Source: Candidatus Melainabacteria bacterium (GTDB lineage: Bacteria; Cyanobacteriota; Vampirovibrionia; Obscuribacterales; Obscuribacteraceae). From it: DNA of 64,000 nt. Shown in pieces: positions 15,406-24,241 of this stretch. Each line of letters opens with the position of its first letter. The first letter of the stretch is position 1. Below the pieces are notes generated by a model. The model did not search any database. It was not told where the DNA came from and saw only the letters and a program-made list of their open reading frames with translations. The translations under genes were made by a program, and so were the position numbers. Location: contig PLZS01000130.1 of the NCBI GenBank assembly GCA_003153555.1, forward strand, positions 1 to 64,000, written 5' to 3'.

Positions 15406-16977
15406 CTAGACATCAACCTTCACTTCAGTCGGTAGATCCCGACTGATTTGCTCGAGTGTAAGTCGCTCAGTTTCGTCAATTCTAGTGCAACCAGAAACCA
15501 GATTGTCCATTTGTATTGACACCGACTCATTTAATTGACGAGGATGAGAGACGGCTATGGCCTCTGGTTCTATTCCCGTTAGAAGAAAGGATAGTGTCGC
15601 GCCCAAAGAGTAGATATCACTGGCAGCAGATGACTTGCCTCTAAATTGCTCAGGCGCCATGTACAAATGTTTGCCCACAACAGAGCCTGTGATATTGATC
15701 TCGATCTGTTGTGCCACCGAGAAATCAATGAGACAGATTTTCTGTTCGTCGGACAGCATCAAATTGTCTGGCGTAAAGTCGCGATGGATTACTGGCGGAT
15801 TTTGCGCATGTAAATAGTTGAGGATGGAGCACATCTGCATGGCATATGCGACCACATCTGACTCAGAGAGCGGACCTCGATCGTCAACCAATTTCTTTAA
15901 AGTCTTTCCAGTGATCCTTTGCATAACCAGGTAAGCTCGATGATCCTCTACAAAGACATCGAATAGTTTGACGATCTGTGGATGATCGATGCAGCTGAGC
16001 ATGTGCGCTTCTTGCTGAAATTTTTCGGCGACAGATTTGCGCACCCGTGCGTCAGGAAACACTGGCATGACAAATTCCTTGAGTGCCACCGTCTGCACCA
16101 AACCTTGAACGTTGTTGTTGCGTGTTGCTAGGTAGACTGTGCCCTGCCCACCCGTGCCCAGCTTGCGGGTAATCGTGTATTCGCCGTTCTGAAGCTTCAT
16201 TCCTGGCGTCAGCGGGGTGAGTTTCTCACGCTTAGACGGTGCGGTCAGTTCGTTGAGCCACAACTCCGTGAACCCTTCAGTTGACCGTGCTGCCTTGAAC
16301 ACTGAAAACATTTCATCGGGCGTCACGTTTCCGAATGCAAGTTTCGGAACACCAACCTTGAGAGCTTGCAACAATTTCTCTCGCTGCGCCGGTACTATCA
16401 TGTCACCATATTTGATACTGCAATCCATATGGAGCCCTTTTCCAACGATCTTTATTCTGTAATCAGTGGCGGCCTTAGTACCTTTAGGTCTAACCACCGA
16501 TATTGATTTAATGTCAGTCCATGGAATCGTCTGTGTAACCCAGTGAACCCCTGTTCCGTTTCTCTGGAACTGCGTGAAAAGCAGAGCCGACTTTGTTATG
16601 CCGAGATGGCTTGGCTGTTCAGCTCGTATGATGGCAAAATGTGCAATCAAAAGAGCCGCAGCACCATAAACCCAAAGCGAAAGTTTTCCGACCAAATCAA
16701 TTGCAGCCGCCGTCGCGGCATTGGGAGCCGCTTGTAATAGCGGCTTCAATGGACTGAGCAACAGCCTCCCCAGAAACAGAATGAGCGGGTCTAACATATT
16801 AAAATATGCAAGCAACCCAACCATAAAAATAAATCCGCAGATCAGATAGGGGAGGCGATGTACCAGCGGTCTCCAAATCCTTTCAAATTCCGAATTCGGA
16901 CAGTAGCTGATCGCAAATTCTTCAGGTATGACGACCATGCGCGATTTTGCAGGAACTGTCATGCCGCAACCAGTCAT
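15406..16977 (-). CDS. Membrane Ser/Thr protein kinase with variant DFS motif
   Basis: The start is ATG 16977, forming an ATGA overlap with the upstream kinase stop; the frame opens further to 17061 but inside that gene. Residues 40-135 hold two membrane helices, followed by a PH-like beta-rich region (about 140-240). The kinase domain runs from about residue 262: glycine loop GTGGQGTVYLA, lysine in VALKEF, catalytic loop HRDFTPDN near residue 397, DFS in place of DFG near 416, and MAPEQ. The kinase domain is cytoplasmic. HRD and N are intact, so catalysis is likely; the DFG glycine is replaced by serine, which can be tolerated. It would phosphorylate unknown partners, possibly the coupled kinase 16974-18371. 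Confidence 0.9.
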   Translation of the reverse strand: MTGCGMTVPAKSRMVVIPEEFAISYCPNSEFERIWRPLVHRLPYLICGFIFMVGLLAYFNMLDPLILFLGRLLLSPLKPLLQAAPNAATAAAIDLVGKLSLWVYGAAALLIAHFAIIRAEQPSHLGITKSALLFTQFQRNGTGVHWVTQTIPWTDIKSISVVRPKGTKAATDYRIKIVGKGLHMDCSIKYGDMIVPAQREKLLQALKVGVPKLAFGNVTPDEMFSVFKAARSTEGFTELWLNELTAPSKREKLTPLTPGMKLQNGEYTITRKLGTGGQGTVYLATRNNNVQGLVQTVALKEFVMPVFPDARVRKSVAEKFQQEAHMLSCIDHPQIVKLFDVFVEDHRAYLVMQRITGKTLKKLVDDRGPLSESDVVAYAMQMCSILNYLHAQNPPVIHRDFTPDNLMLSDEQKICLIDFSVAQQIEINITGSVVGKHLYMAPEQFRGKSSAASDIYSLGATLSFLLTGIEPEAIAVSHPRQLNESVSIQMDNLVSGCTRIDETERLTLEQISRDLPTEVKVDV

Positions 16978-18371
16978 GCAGGCACCCTCACAAGATCCTT
17001 TAAATCTGTGACAACAGAAGCCGCAGACTCGGGTCGGTCGTTTGCCTCCAGTGATGTACATTTAGAAACTAGCGCATCCAGTTTTGGATTAATGTTCGGA
17101 AGAATTGATGACGGTTTAGAGACCGTAAGAGCTTCTGGATCCTTGGCAGTGAGTAGATAGTGGAGAGTGCAACCAAAACCATACAGATCGCTTTTCGTAT
17201 TCGCTTTTCCGCGTAGTTGTTCGGCAGACATATAAGCCTGCTTACCAATCATGGTACCAGTTGCGGTGCCAAGAAAGAGATTGGATGCACCAAAGTCGAT
17301 AAGGTGGATCAACTCGGCATCGTCAACAATCAAATTATCCGGAGAGATATCTCGGTGAATGATGGGAGTAGGCTGACCATGGAGATAAGCAATGATTTCT
17401 GCTATCTGAATTCCCCAATCAACGACCTTCTGTTCGGGTTGTGTACCATGCTGTCGAACATATTTGCGAAGATCTTGGCCCTGAATATATTCGAGCACCA
17501 AATAATGCCTGCCCTGGTCAACAAAATTATCGTAGACACGGGCAATTTGTGGATGATGAAGCGCTGAAAGCAAACCAGCTTCGCGATCAAACAAACGAAT
17601 CGCCTCTGTATGCAGAGCAGTCTCAGCGTCTTCTGGCACAACAGCTTCCTTTAGGACAAACTGTCTTTTGCCGGGATCGCGCACCAAATAGATGGCAGAG
17701 AAGCCTCCGAACGCCAACTGCCTTTCGACCGTAAACCTTCCACCGGCGACTTCCCGTTCTGGTTCAAGCGGAATGAAATTTGTGGCGCCAAAACGCCGAG
17801 TAAGCTCCTCTTCCCACATTTCGGTGTAACCCAGGTTTTTCTGGTCTGTTCCGAGCAAGTGCATATCAGCCTTAGCACTCTCAAGCTCAGGGAAATTCGC
17901 CCCACCGCCAGACCAGACGTCCAGAGCTACCAGGAGTTGCTGCGCCTCAGCGCCGGACAGGGAATCCAGAGAAATACGGGCGGGTAAGCTTTTCTCAAAG
18001 AAAAGGGTGAGGATGTTCTGGCTGTAAGTGATGTTGCGAATCTTCGACCATGCATGATGAGATCGATAGGCGAACGCAGGACACATCCAAACAGGCAGAG
18101 AAATTCCCTGGCGGCTGATGAAAATTGTTCGATCTGATAGCAGAGTGGCGCCAGTAACAAGGAGTGCCATCACCACTATTTGGGCGAAAATGAGCACGGC
18201 GGTAGGGGCAGCTTGAATGGACCCGTTTGAAATAGCAATGAGAATCACGACCCAAGACCAGACGCAAAAAATCAGTGCTATAGGTAAGCTCGCCGTCAAA
18301 GCTACACAAGAGACCTTTACAGGCAGACTTTTATAATTCAGCGTTACTTCGGCTTCAGCCACTATGTGCAC
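16974..18371 (-). CDS. Membrane Ser/Thr protein kinase
   Basis: The 465-residue protein has two N-terminal membrane helices (about residues 25-85), a PH-like region (about 90-150) and a kinase domain from about residue 209: glycine loop AFGGFSAIYLV, FVLKEA lysine, HRDISPDN near 338, DFGAS near 360 and a SAEQ activation segment. All catalytic residues are present. It shares its architecture with the following kinase, to which it is coupled by a four-base overlap, so the two probably arose by duplication. The start codon is a GTG at 18371; a second GTG at 18362 is possible. No ligand-binding extracellular domain is present, so the signal is likely membrane or cytoplasmic. Confidence 0.9.
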   Translation of the reverse strand: MHIVAEAEVTLNYKSLPVKVSCVALTASLPIALIFCVWSWVVILIAISNGSIQAAPTAVLIFAQIVVMALLVTGATLLSDRTIFISRQGISLPVWMCPAFAYRSHHAWSKIRNITYSQNILTLFFEKSLPARISLDSLSGAEAQQLLVALDVWSGGGANFPELESAKADMHLLGTDQKNLGYTEMWEEELTRRFGATNFIPLEPEREVAGGRFTVERQLAFGGFSAIYLVRDPGKRQFVLKEAVVPEDAETALHTEAIRLFDREAGLLSALHHPQIARVYDNFVDQGRHYLVLEYIQGQDLRKYVRQHGTQPEQKVVDWGIQIAEIIAYLHGQPTPIIHRDISPDNLIVDDAELIHLIDFGASNLFLGTATGTMIGKQAYMSAEQLRGKANTKSDLYGFGCTLHYLLTAKDPEALTVSKPSSILPNINPKLDALVSKCTSLEANDRPESAASVVTDLKDLVRVPA

Positions 18372-18449
18372 CGATTAGTACTATTTATCTGCCACAAAAC
18401 AGGCACTTTCATTCAAGGAATGGGCGTGTTAATGAATATTCAGGTGATT

Positions 18450-18480
18450 AGAACAAGGGGCGCCGACATGCAGCGCCCCC
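18450..18480 (-). terminator. Rho-independent terminator after the 195-residue secreted-protein gene
   Basis: GGGGCGC (18457-18463) and GCGCCCC (18473-18479) pair across a nine-base loop, followed on the minus strand by TTGTTCT. It lies 25 bases after the stop at 18504 and would separate that gene from the kinase pair. Confidence 0.6.
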
Positions 18481-18503
18481 TGAAAAACATGTGCTTGCCA
18501 CCA

Positions 18504-19091
18504 CTAACGGTGCGATTGGTTCGCCAGCAAAGAGCCGCGTTGAATTTGTCCTGACACTGCAGTGGAGACATTTCGGCTCAGCATGCCGGAACTTGACGGT
18601 TGACTTGAATAGACCATCGTTTTTGGAGAGCTTGGATATGCCGCAGCTTTTGGTGTCGCAGCCGCCGTCACTATAGGCTTGCTGGCTGTCGGTTTGGCTT
18701 GGTTCATCATCCTTCCGGCGAGCATATTGGTAGATGTGCCACTCGGCAAATTCGTCAACATTCTTCCTGGACCATTAGGAGATATGCTGCTTTGAAAACC
18801 TGCGTCGGGAAGACCACTCTTGATAATCGTCACGCCAGGCGAATTTTGACCGGGTCTGATCATAAGTGGAGGCGGCGATGGTTGAGTTTGAGTAGGAGCT
18901 TCGATCACAACAACTTGGGACGTATTACCTTGTCTGCGCAAATCTGTGAAGAGAGCACTTTCGTCTGTAAGCTGAACTTGCTTTCGAGCGTGCCACATAT
19001 GCTGATCAATATTTGGATTACCAGCCATTGACGGAAGAGGAGACGACATCAGTGCAACTGCAGCGACGATAAGTAGACGATATCCTTTCAT
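18504..19091 (-). CDS. Secreted protein of unknown function
   Basis: The product starts at ATG 19091, preceded by GAGGGG; the frame extends to 19157 but lacks a better start. Residues 1-24 form a signal peptide (LLIVAAVALMSSPLPSMAG). The rest is rich in Pro, Ser and Thr, with no recognised domain: a charged segment (HARKQVQLTDESALFTDLRRQ) is followed by a Pro-rich part and a long Ser/Ala/Thr stretch, which looks disordered and cell-wall-associated. No Cys is present apart from none in the mature part. It is flanked by terminators on both sides, so it is likely monocistronic. I do not recognise a family. Confidence 0.6.
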   Translation of the reverse strand: MKGYRLLIVAAVALMSSPLPSMAGNPNIDQHMWHARKQVQLTDESALFTDLRRQGNTSQVVVIEAPTQTQPSPPPLMIRPGQNSPGVTIIKSGLPDAGFQSSISPNGPGRMLTNLPSGTSTNMLAGRMMNQAKPTASKPIVTAAATPKAAAYPSSPKTMVYSSQPSSSGMLSRNVSTAVSGQIQRGSLLANQSHR

Positions 19092-19132
19092 TTGAATTCC
19101 CCTCACTGCGTGATTCTGCGTATCAAAGGAGG

Positions 19133-19162
19133 GACCGCAGAATGGCTCTGCGGTCATTTTTT
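19133..19162 (+). terminator. Perfect hairpin with T-tract on plus strand
   Basis: GACCGCAGA (19133-19141) and TCTGCGGTC (19147-19155) form a nine-bp stem with a five-base loop, then ATTTTTT on the plus strand. This is a textbook intrinsic terminator in the plus direction, but no plus-strand gene lies upstream; on the minus strand it would be a leader hairpin of the 19091 gene. Confidence 0.55.
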
Positions 19163-19259
19163 CCGATGAATGATACTAAAAGCTGAACACCTAACAGAAG
19201 ACATTGTGTACGAATTGCAAATCAAACGAAACAGGGAAAACCCTAGAACTCATATTCAT

Positions 19260-19292
19260 AAGAAAACCGGCGCTCTCACAGTTAGCGCCGGC
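19260..19292 (-). terminator. Rho-independent terminator of the 1270-residue TPR gene
   Basis: CCGGCGCT (19267-19274) pairs with AGCGCCGG (19284-19291) over a nine-base loop; on the minus strand TTTTCTT follows. It lies about 90 bases after the TPR stop. Confidence 0.75.
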
Positions 19293-19377
19293 TCTCTTTT
19301 AGTATTTCTTCGATGTGTGTTTTCGATCTTTCTTATGATTATTTAGACCATGTCATAAGGGAATTAGTTCCCGGAAA

Positions 19378-22300
19378 TTAGTGTCCGCCCAAAGCCTTAA
19401 TCCGAGCTTTTGTGTCATTCGCGAACTGCCCAGTGGGGGCGGTTTGCAGGTATCTCTTGTATTCAGCAATTGCAGCAGGAATTTGCTTAAGAGATTCGTA
19501 CACAGTGGCTGCGTAATACATCGCATCCGCTGAAGCTTTGGGATCCAGTTGAATAGCCCTTTTATATTTCTCTAGCGCCTTTGGCATGTTGTTAGCAGCC
19601 TGATAGGCGGTGCCTGCGTTCATGTTCGTGGATGCGTCATCACTCAGCCGCAACGCTGCTTCGTAGTCAGCAATTGCGCCCGGTAAGTCAGGCTTTGCGG
19701 CGGTTTGTTTCTTGATGGCCGCATCGACAAGCGGAGCTGCTTTCTGGGCATTGACGGCCGCTTGCGCAGCGATTAACGTCTGCTGATAGGTTTTTTCGCG
19801 ACCGTTATACAATACGGCCTGCTTATAGTCAGCAATTGCATGCTCGAAATCATTTTTAGCTTGATATGCGGTTCCTTCTCCATACCAATAGGTCGCTTCT
19901 TTAGGAGATATTTCTAAAGCTTTCTTATATTGAACAAGAGCTTCGTCTAGATTATTCGCAGTTTGCGCTTTAACCGCAGCATCGTAAGCCGCTTGAGCCT
20001 CTCCTGATTTTTTCGATTCAGCAGCAGCTGCAGCGTTAGCAGCCTCAGCTGCTGCCGCAGTCACGATCTTTTGTGTGTTTGCGGGATGAAGGCGCAAATC
20101 ACTTAACCGTCCTTGAGCCTGGACTGCGTATGTTCCTTTCGGCTGAGCTCTGATATATCGATCGTAGTCACCTATAGCTGCCGCCCCCTGTCCGGAATTT
20201 TCATCGAGTATGCCTAAGAAGTAGTTGTTATCGACTTGTCCTTTAGGATCTAGCGTTAACGCCTTTTGAAAAGCCATCTTCGCGTTGTTGAAATCCTCAG
20301 CTTGCTGATAGGCACTTGCTACGTTAGTCCATAAAGTCGGATCGTCCGGCGTAGATACAAGTGCCTTCTTGTACAACTCAATTGCGCCTGCAAAGTCACG
20401 AGCTGCCTGTTTCTGAATCGCTTCATTGACGACCGGACCAGACTGCTCTGCCCTCGCAGCTTTCATCACAGCTAAATAATCTTTGTTAGTCGGCGCAAGG
20501 TCAAGCGCTTTTTGATACCACTTAATCGCGTTAGGGTAATCCTTCTTCGCTTGATAGGCTGTTCCCAATGCGTACACGAATGCTGATTCAGTCGGATTAG
20601 CAGCTATTGCGATGTTGTATTTTTCAATCGCTCCATCGAGGTTGCCACCTTGTTGCAACTTAACACCAGCATCGTAAGCATCGTTAGCTTGCTTGGTTTG
20701 CGCAAGTTGTCCTTGCGTTTGCAGATGCACCACATTTCCAGGATTGGCCCCCAGAGCCTTTGTGCGTTCCTTAGCTGCTGCAGCATATTGACCGGTTGGT
20801 GCTTGTCTCAAATAGTTTTGATACTCGCCTAAAGCTTTACCACCTTGATTTGAGTTTTCATCGAGTTGAGCCATCAAATACAAATCGCCAATTTCTCCCT
20901 TAGCGTCAAGCTCATAAGCCTTCTGATATGCGTCGCGCGCTGGTCCAAATTGATCCGATTGCTGATAAGCGATACCAAGATTTGACCAGACTCGCGCGTT
21001 CTGAGGAGACATCGCAAGACCTTGTTTGTACAATTCAATGGCTCCAGCATTGTCTCCTGAAGTCTGTTTCGCTGATGCTTGATCAAATAGCGGCCCAGCC
21101 TGCAAGTTGATTGCTTCGGCATAGTACTTCGGTAAATCTTTATTGTTTGGTGCTAACGGCATTGCCTTCTTGTACCAATCCGCAGCGTCGGCAAACTTGC
21201 CCATCGCTTGATACAACGTTCCTAAAGCGAAAACGTAATCCGGATTGTTTGGTGCAATCTGCAATGCTTTCTGATACAGCGTCAGAGCCTGATCGTATTG
21301 CTTTGAACTCTGCAGTTTGACTGCCTGTTGGTACGACTCATCAGCAGCTTTTTCATTCGCAAGTTCAGTGTCAGACTTGATTTTCTGTGCAGTCTTGGGA
21401 TCGCGATTTAATGAGTCACGACGCTCTTTGGCAGCCGCTGCATATGTGCCGGTTGGTGCAGCCATAAGATATTTTCCATAATCCTGGATAGCTTCAGGTA
21501 TTCGATTGTAGTTTTCATCGATGGCACCAATTAGGTACAAGTCCGCGACTTGTCCCTTCGGATCAAGTCCTAAAGCTTTCTGATAAGCATCTTTGGCGCG
21601 ATTGTATTCTTGCTTGGCATACTCCGCACTGGCAATGTTGTACCAGAGACTGGCATTATTTGGTGTTATCTGTAGTGCCTGCGAATAACCAGCGATTGCT
21701 CCGTCATAATCTTTTGCTTGGTGCTTAGCCACAGCTGCAGCGATGATTGGCGCAGCCTGTTTTACATACGCGCCTGCGAGAGCATCCTTAAATTGCTGAC
21801 TCTTAGGATTAGCAGCAATCGCTTGTTGATAGCATTTAATCGCATTAGGAAAGTCATTCTTCGCTTGATACGAAGCACCAAGAGAGAACAAAGTATCCGG
21901 ATCGTTTGGATTGACTTTCAGCACCGCCAAGAAATCAGCAATGGCACCATCAAAATCGCCTGATTTAAACTTGACACCGCCTGATCCATATTTTTCGGTG
22001 ACAAGCTTGTCTTTCTGCGCATTGCTTGCAGTTTGAATACCTTGCTTAGCTGCATCATTTGAAGGATCTATTTTCAAGGCTTGATTGTAAGCATCGAGAG
22101 CACTGGCGTAGTCGTCTTTGGCCTGATATGCCGTTCCGATATTCACCCAAATGTCATCGGCTTTAGCGTTGCGAGGATCGGCTTGAAGAGCTTGTTTGTA
22201 CTCCGAGATTGCGGCGTCATACTGCTTCTTTGCTTGCAAATCAACGCCATTGTTAACATGCTTCGACAGATTCGCTTGAACTTTTGCGGCAGCTAGTCCC

Positions 22301-23190
22301 GACATCAACTTACTAGCAAGTGGATTCGTTTTGCCTGGACTAAAGCGGATTGCCTGCTTGTATTCTTCTTCAGCCTGACCAAAATCTCCGCGATACTGAA
22401 ACGCTTGACCGAGACCGATGTGATTTTCAGGAGCAAGTGGATTTTCTTTGAGAGCTTCTTCCCAACCGGCCACTAATGCATCCTGAACATCTGCATCATC
22501 AGACTTAAATCCAATCGCTTTGCCATAGGCAGCGATTGCACTCGGAATATCTTTCTTTGCCTGAAATGCTTGACCTAGCTTCACTTCAACGTCAGCACCA
22601 TCCGCGGTTCTGGCAGCAGCTTGATATTCGGCAATGGCTTTGTCTGTTTCATCACGAACGCGATAAACATCGCCAAGTTTGATGTGCAATTTCGGGTCGT
22701 CTTTGAGTTTTAGCGCTGCGCCGTACTCAATGATTGCGCCCACGAAATCCGCAGCCAAGCGGGCCTGGTCGCCAAGGGCAACGCGGTCAGCATAAGAGCT
22801 GGGATCTTTCCCCATCATGCGGATAATGCCTTCCACGTTTTGCAAAGTGGTGGCATTGCTCATATTCAAATAAAGAGCCTGATGAAATTGCTTGAGCGCT
22901 TCGGCAGGATTGCTCCGTTGCTGAAGACCGAAATTGTTATGAGCGATTGCCAAGTTGTCCCTGGCGAGCTTGTAAGTTGGATCCAGTTTCAAAGCTGCTT
23001 CAAATTTTTGAATAGCCAACTGGTACTGACTGGCATTCAACGCCTTGACGCCGTCATTGTTCAAGCCAATTACTTGACTTGAATCAGCCCAAGCCATATT
23101 GGCCGGAAAGAAGCCAGTAGACTGCAGCGACAGGGAAAACGCGAGCAACGAATGAACAACTAAAGAACGTCTTGAAAAGCCGCTAGCCAC
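19378..23190 (-). CDS. Giant secreted TPR protein (1270 residues)
   Basis: The start is GTG 23190 with GAGG eight bases upstream. Residues 1-36 form a signal peptide ending near ANMAWA. The mature part is almost only tetratricopeptide repeats (for example YQLAIQKFEAALKLDP), grouped into longer super-repeats of roughly 190 residues, four of which end with a conserved xxYLxxAPTGxYAAAAKER element (LMAAPTGTYAAA, LRQAPTGQYAAA, IRAQPKGTYAVQ, LQTAPTGQFAND). TPR proteins mediate protein contacts; a secreted one this long may be an envelope scaffold. An Ala-rich linker (AAAAEAANAAAAAES) lies near residue 1040. No catalytic domain is seen. A strong hairpin terminates it. The partner is unknown. Confidence 0.88.
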   Translation of the reverse strand: MASGFSRRSLVVHSLLAFSLSLQSTGFFPANMAWADSSQVIGLNNDGVKALNASQYQLAIQKFEAALKLDPTYKLARDNLAIAHNNFGLQQRSNPAEALKQFHQALYLNMSNATTLQNVEGIIRMMGKDPSSYADRVALGDQARLAADFVGAIIEYGAALKLKDDPKLHIKLGDVYRVRDETDKAIAEYQAAARTADGADVEVKLGQAFQAKKDIPSAIAAYGKAIGFKSDDADVQDALVAGWEEALKENPLAPENHIGLGQAFQYRGDFGQAEEEYKQAIRFSPGKTNPLASKLMSGLAAAKVQANLSKHVNNGVDLQAKKQYDAAISEYKQALQADPRNAKADDIWVNIGTAYQAKDDYASALDAYNQALKIDPSNDAAKQGIQTASNAQKDKLVTEKYGSGGVKFKSGDFDGAIADFLAVLKVNPNDPDTLFSLGASYQAKNDFPNAIKCYQQAIAANPKSQQFKDALAGAYVKQAAPIIAAAVAKHQAKDYDGAIAGYSQALQITPNNASLWYNIASAEYAKQEYNRAKDAYQKALGLDPKGQVADLYLIGAIDENYNRIPEAIQDYGKYLMAAPTGTYAAAAKERRDSLNRDPKTAQKIKSDTELANEKAADESYQQAVKLQSSKQYDQALTLYQKALQIAPNNPDYVFALGTLYQAMGKFADAADWYKKAMPLAPNNKDLPKYYAEAINLQAGPLFDQASAKQTSGDNAGAIELYKQGLAMSPQNARVWSNLGIAYQQSDQFGPARDAYQKAYELDAKGEIGDLYLMAQLDENSNQGGKALGEYQNYLRQAPTGQYAAAAKERTKALGANPGNVVHLQTQGQLAQTKQANDAYDAGVKLQQGGNLDGAIEKYNIAIAANPTESAFVYALGTAYQAKKDYPNAIKWYQKALDLAPTNKDYLAVMKAARAEQSGPVVNEAIQKQAARDFAGAIELYKKALVSTPDDPTLWTNVASAYQQAEDFNNAKMAFQKALTLDPKGQVDNNYFLGILDENSGQGAAAIGDYDRYIRAQPKGTYAVQAQGRLSDLRLHPANTQKIVTAAAAEAANAAAAAESKKSGEAQAAYDAAVKAQTANNLDEALVQYKKALEISPKEATYWYGEGTAYQAKNDFEHAIADYKQAVLYNGREKTYQQTLIAAQAAVNAQKAAPLVDAAIKKQTAAKPDLPGAIADYEAALRLSDDASTNMNAGTAYQAANNMPKALEKYKRAIQLDPKASADAMYYAATVYESLKQIPAAIAEYKRYLQTAPTGQFANDTKARIKALGGH

Positions 23191-23304
23191 CTTACAAACC
23201 TCAAATCACTCAAATACACGTCCAATTATCGATTCTAATTGATCGACAACCGACACAGGACAGTATTTACCCTGAATGCCTAAAAATTTGAAAAGAACTG
23301 GCCT

Positions 23305-23907
23305 TTAGACCTCGGGTTCAATCAACCCGTAATTGCCATCCCGGCGGTGATACACGGTATTAACCTGATTTGTCTCGGAATTGATGAACATGAAGAAGTC
23401 ATGTCCAAGCAAATCCATATGCTTACAAGCTTCATCAGGCATCATCGGTTTAAGAGGGAAGCGCTTGGAGCGAACAATTTTCGGTCTAATCTCATCAAGC
23501 GTAACGTCTTTCGCTTCTCTGACAACTTCCAACTCGTCATCTTCAACCAGGTCGGGACTTTCGTCATTGAGAATTTCCAGACCATGTTTGTCAGTAGACT
23601 TACCCTTGCTGTAATAGCGAGTTTTATATTTACGCAGTTGGCGCTCGATTTTGTCGGCGACCAAATCAATTGACGCGTACATATTCTCGGTCGACTCTTC
23701 GCCACGAATCACAGCACCGTTCAGCTTAATCGTCACCTCGGCAGTTTGACTATCTGCCACAGATGGATTCTTAGCCACACTCAGAAGCGCAACCGCGTTG
23801 AGTGCATGGTCAAAGTGCTTTTGCGAGCGTTGAAGTTTATCCAGCAAATACTCTTTCAAAGCTGGCGTCAGGTCTATATTGCGTCCCGTTACTTGAACAT
23901 TCATCAT
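23305..23907 (-). CDS. hpf: Ribosome hibernation promoting factor, long form
   Basis: The start at ATG 23907 has GGAGG eight bases upstream. The N-terminal 100 residues are the HPF/YfiA (S30AE) domain (VTGRNIDLTPALKEYL, then EVTIKLNGAVIRG, KIERQLRKYKTR). After an acidic linker the C-terminal 55-residue domain (IVRSKRFPLKPMMPDEA, HDFFMFIN, VYHRRDGNYGLIEP) marks the long form that dimerises 70S ribosomes into 100S. In cyanobacteria this gene is called lrtA. About 200 residues is the family norm. It silences translation in stationary phase or stress. It is likely transcribed on its own; 334 bp upstream are free of genes. Confidence 0.95.
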   Translation of the reverse strand: MMNVQVTGRNIDLTPALKEYLLDKLQRSQKHFDHALNAVALLSVAKNPSVADSQTAEVTIKLNGAVIRGEESTENMYASIDLVADKIERQLRKYKTRYYSKGKSTDKHGLEILNDESPDLVEDDELEVVREAKDVTLDEIRPKIVRSKRFPLKPMMPDEACKHMDLLGHDFFMFINSETNQVNTVYHRRDGNYGLIEPEV

Positions 23908-24241
23908 GAGCAAAACCTCCGCGGTTATTGTGAATTACCGCAAGTGTGAGATGCGTGCGGTCACTTGTTCCGCACGCTGCTAAATCTAGTAAAAATCCAA
24001 TGCTTCTAACGCTCAAACTCTATTTGTTCGTTGATCTGGACAACTTTAATCGTTCGATTCCAAAGAGCGGCATATTGTTGGGCTGCATATATAGAAGAAC
24101 CGCCACAATATATCTATTAGCTTGAACTACGTCAACCCCAAATGGGTTTTTCCGTTGAACCGGTGAAGCAACTAGGAGTGCCGTTCTCTCGAATTCCTAT
24201 CATTTTTGTACCCGCCCGGGGGGCGGTCAAACATCAGATTA
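23908..24241. other. Intergenic region without recognised gene
   Basis: This 334-bp stretch should contain the hpf promoter (minus strand) and the 3' end of the secreted TIM-barrel gene. A GC-rich hairpin (CCGCCC...GGGCGG, 24212-24226) lies 16 nt after that gene's stop, but no T-run follows. No ncRNA or ORF with a ribosome site was seen. Confidence 0.4.

Noticed and set aside
24211-24226. GC-rich hairpin CCGCCC-GGGCGG after the TIM-barrel gene
   Set aside because: No T-run on either strand where a terminator would need it.
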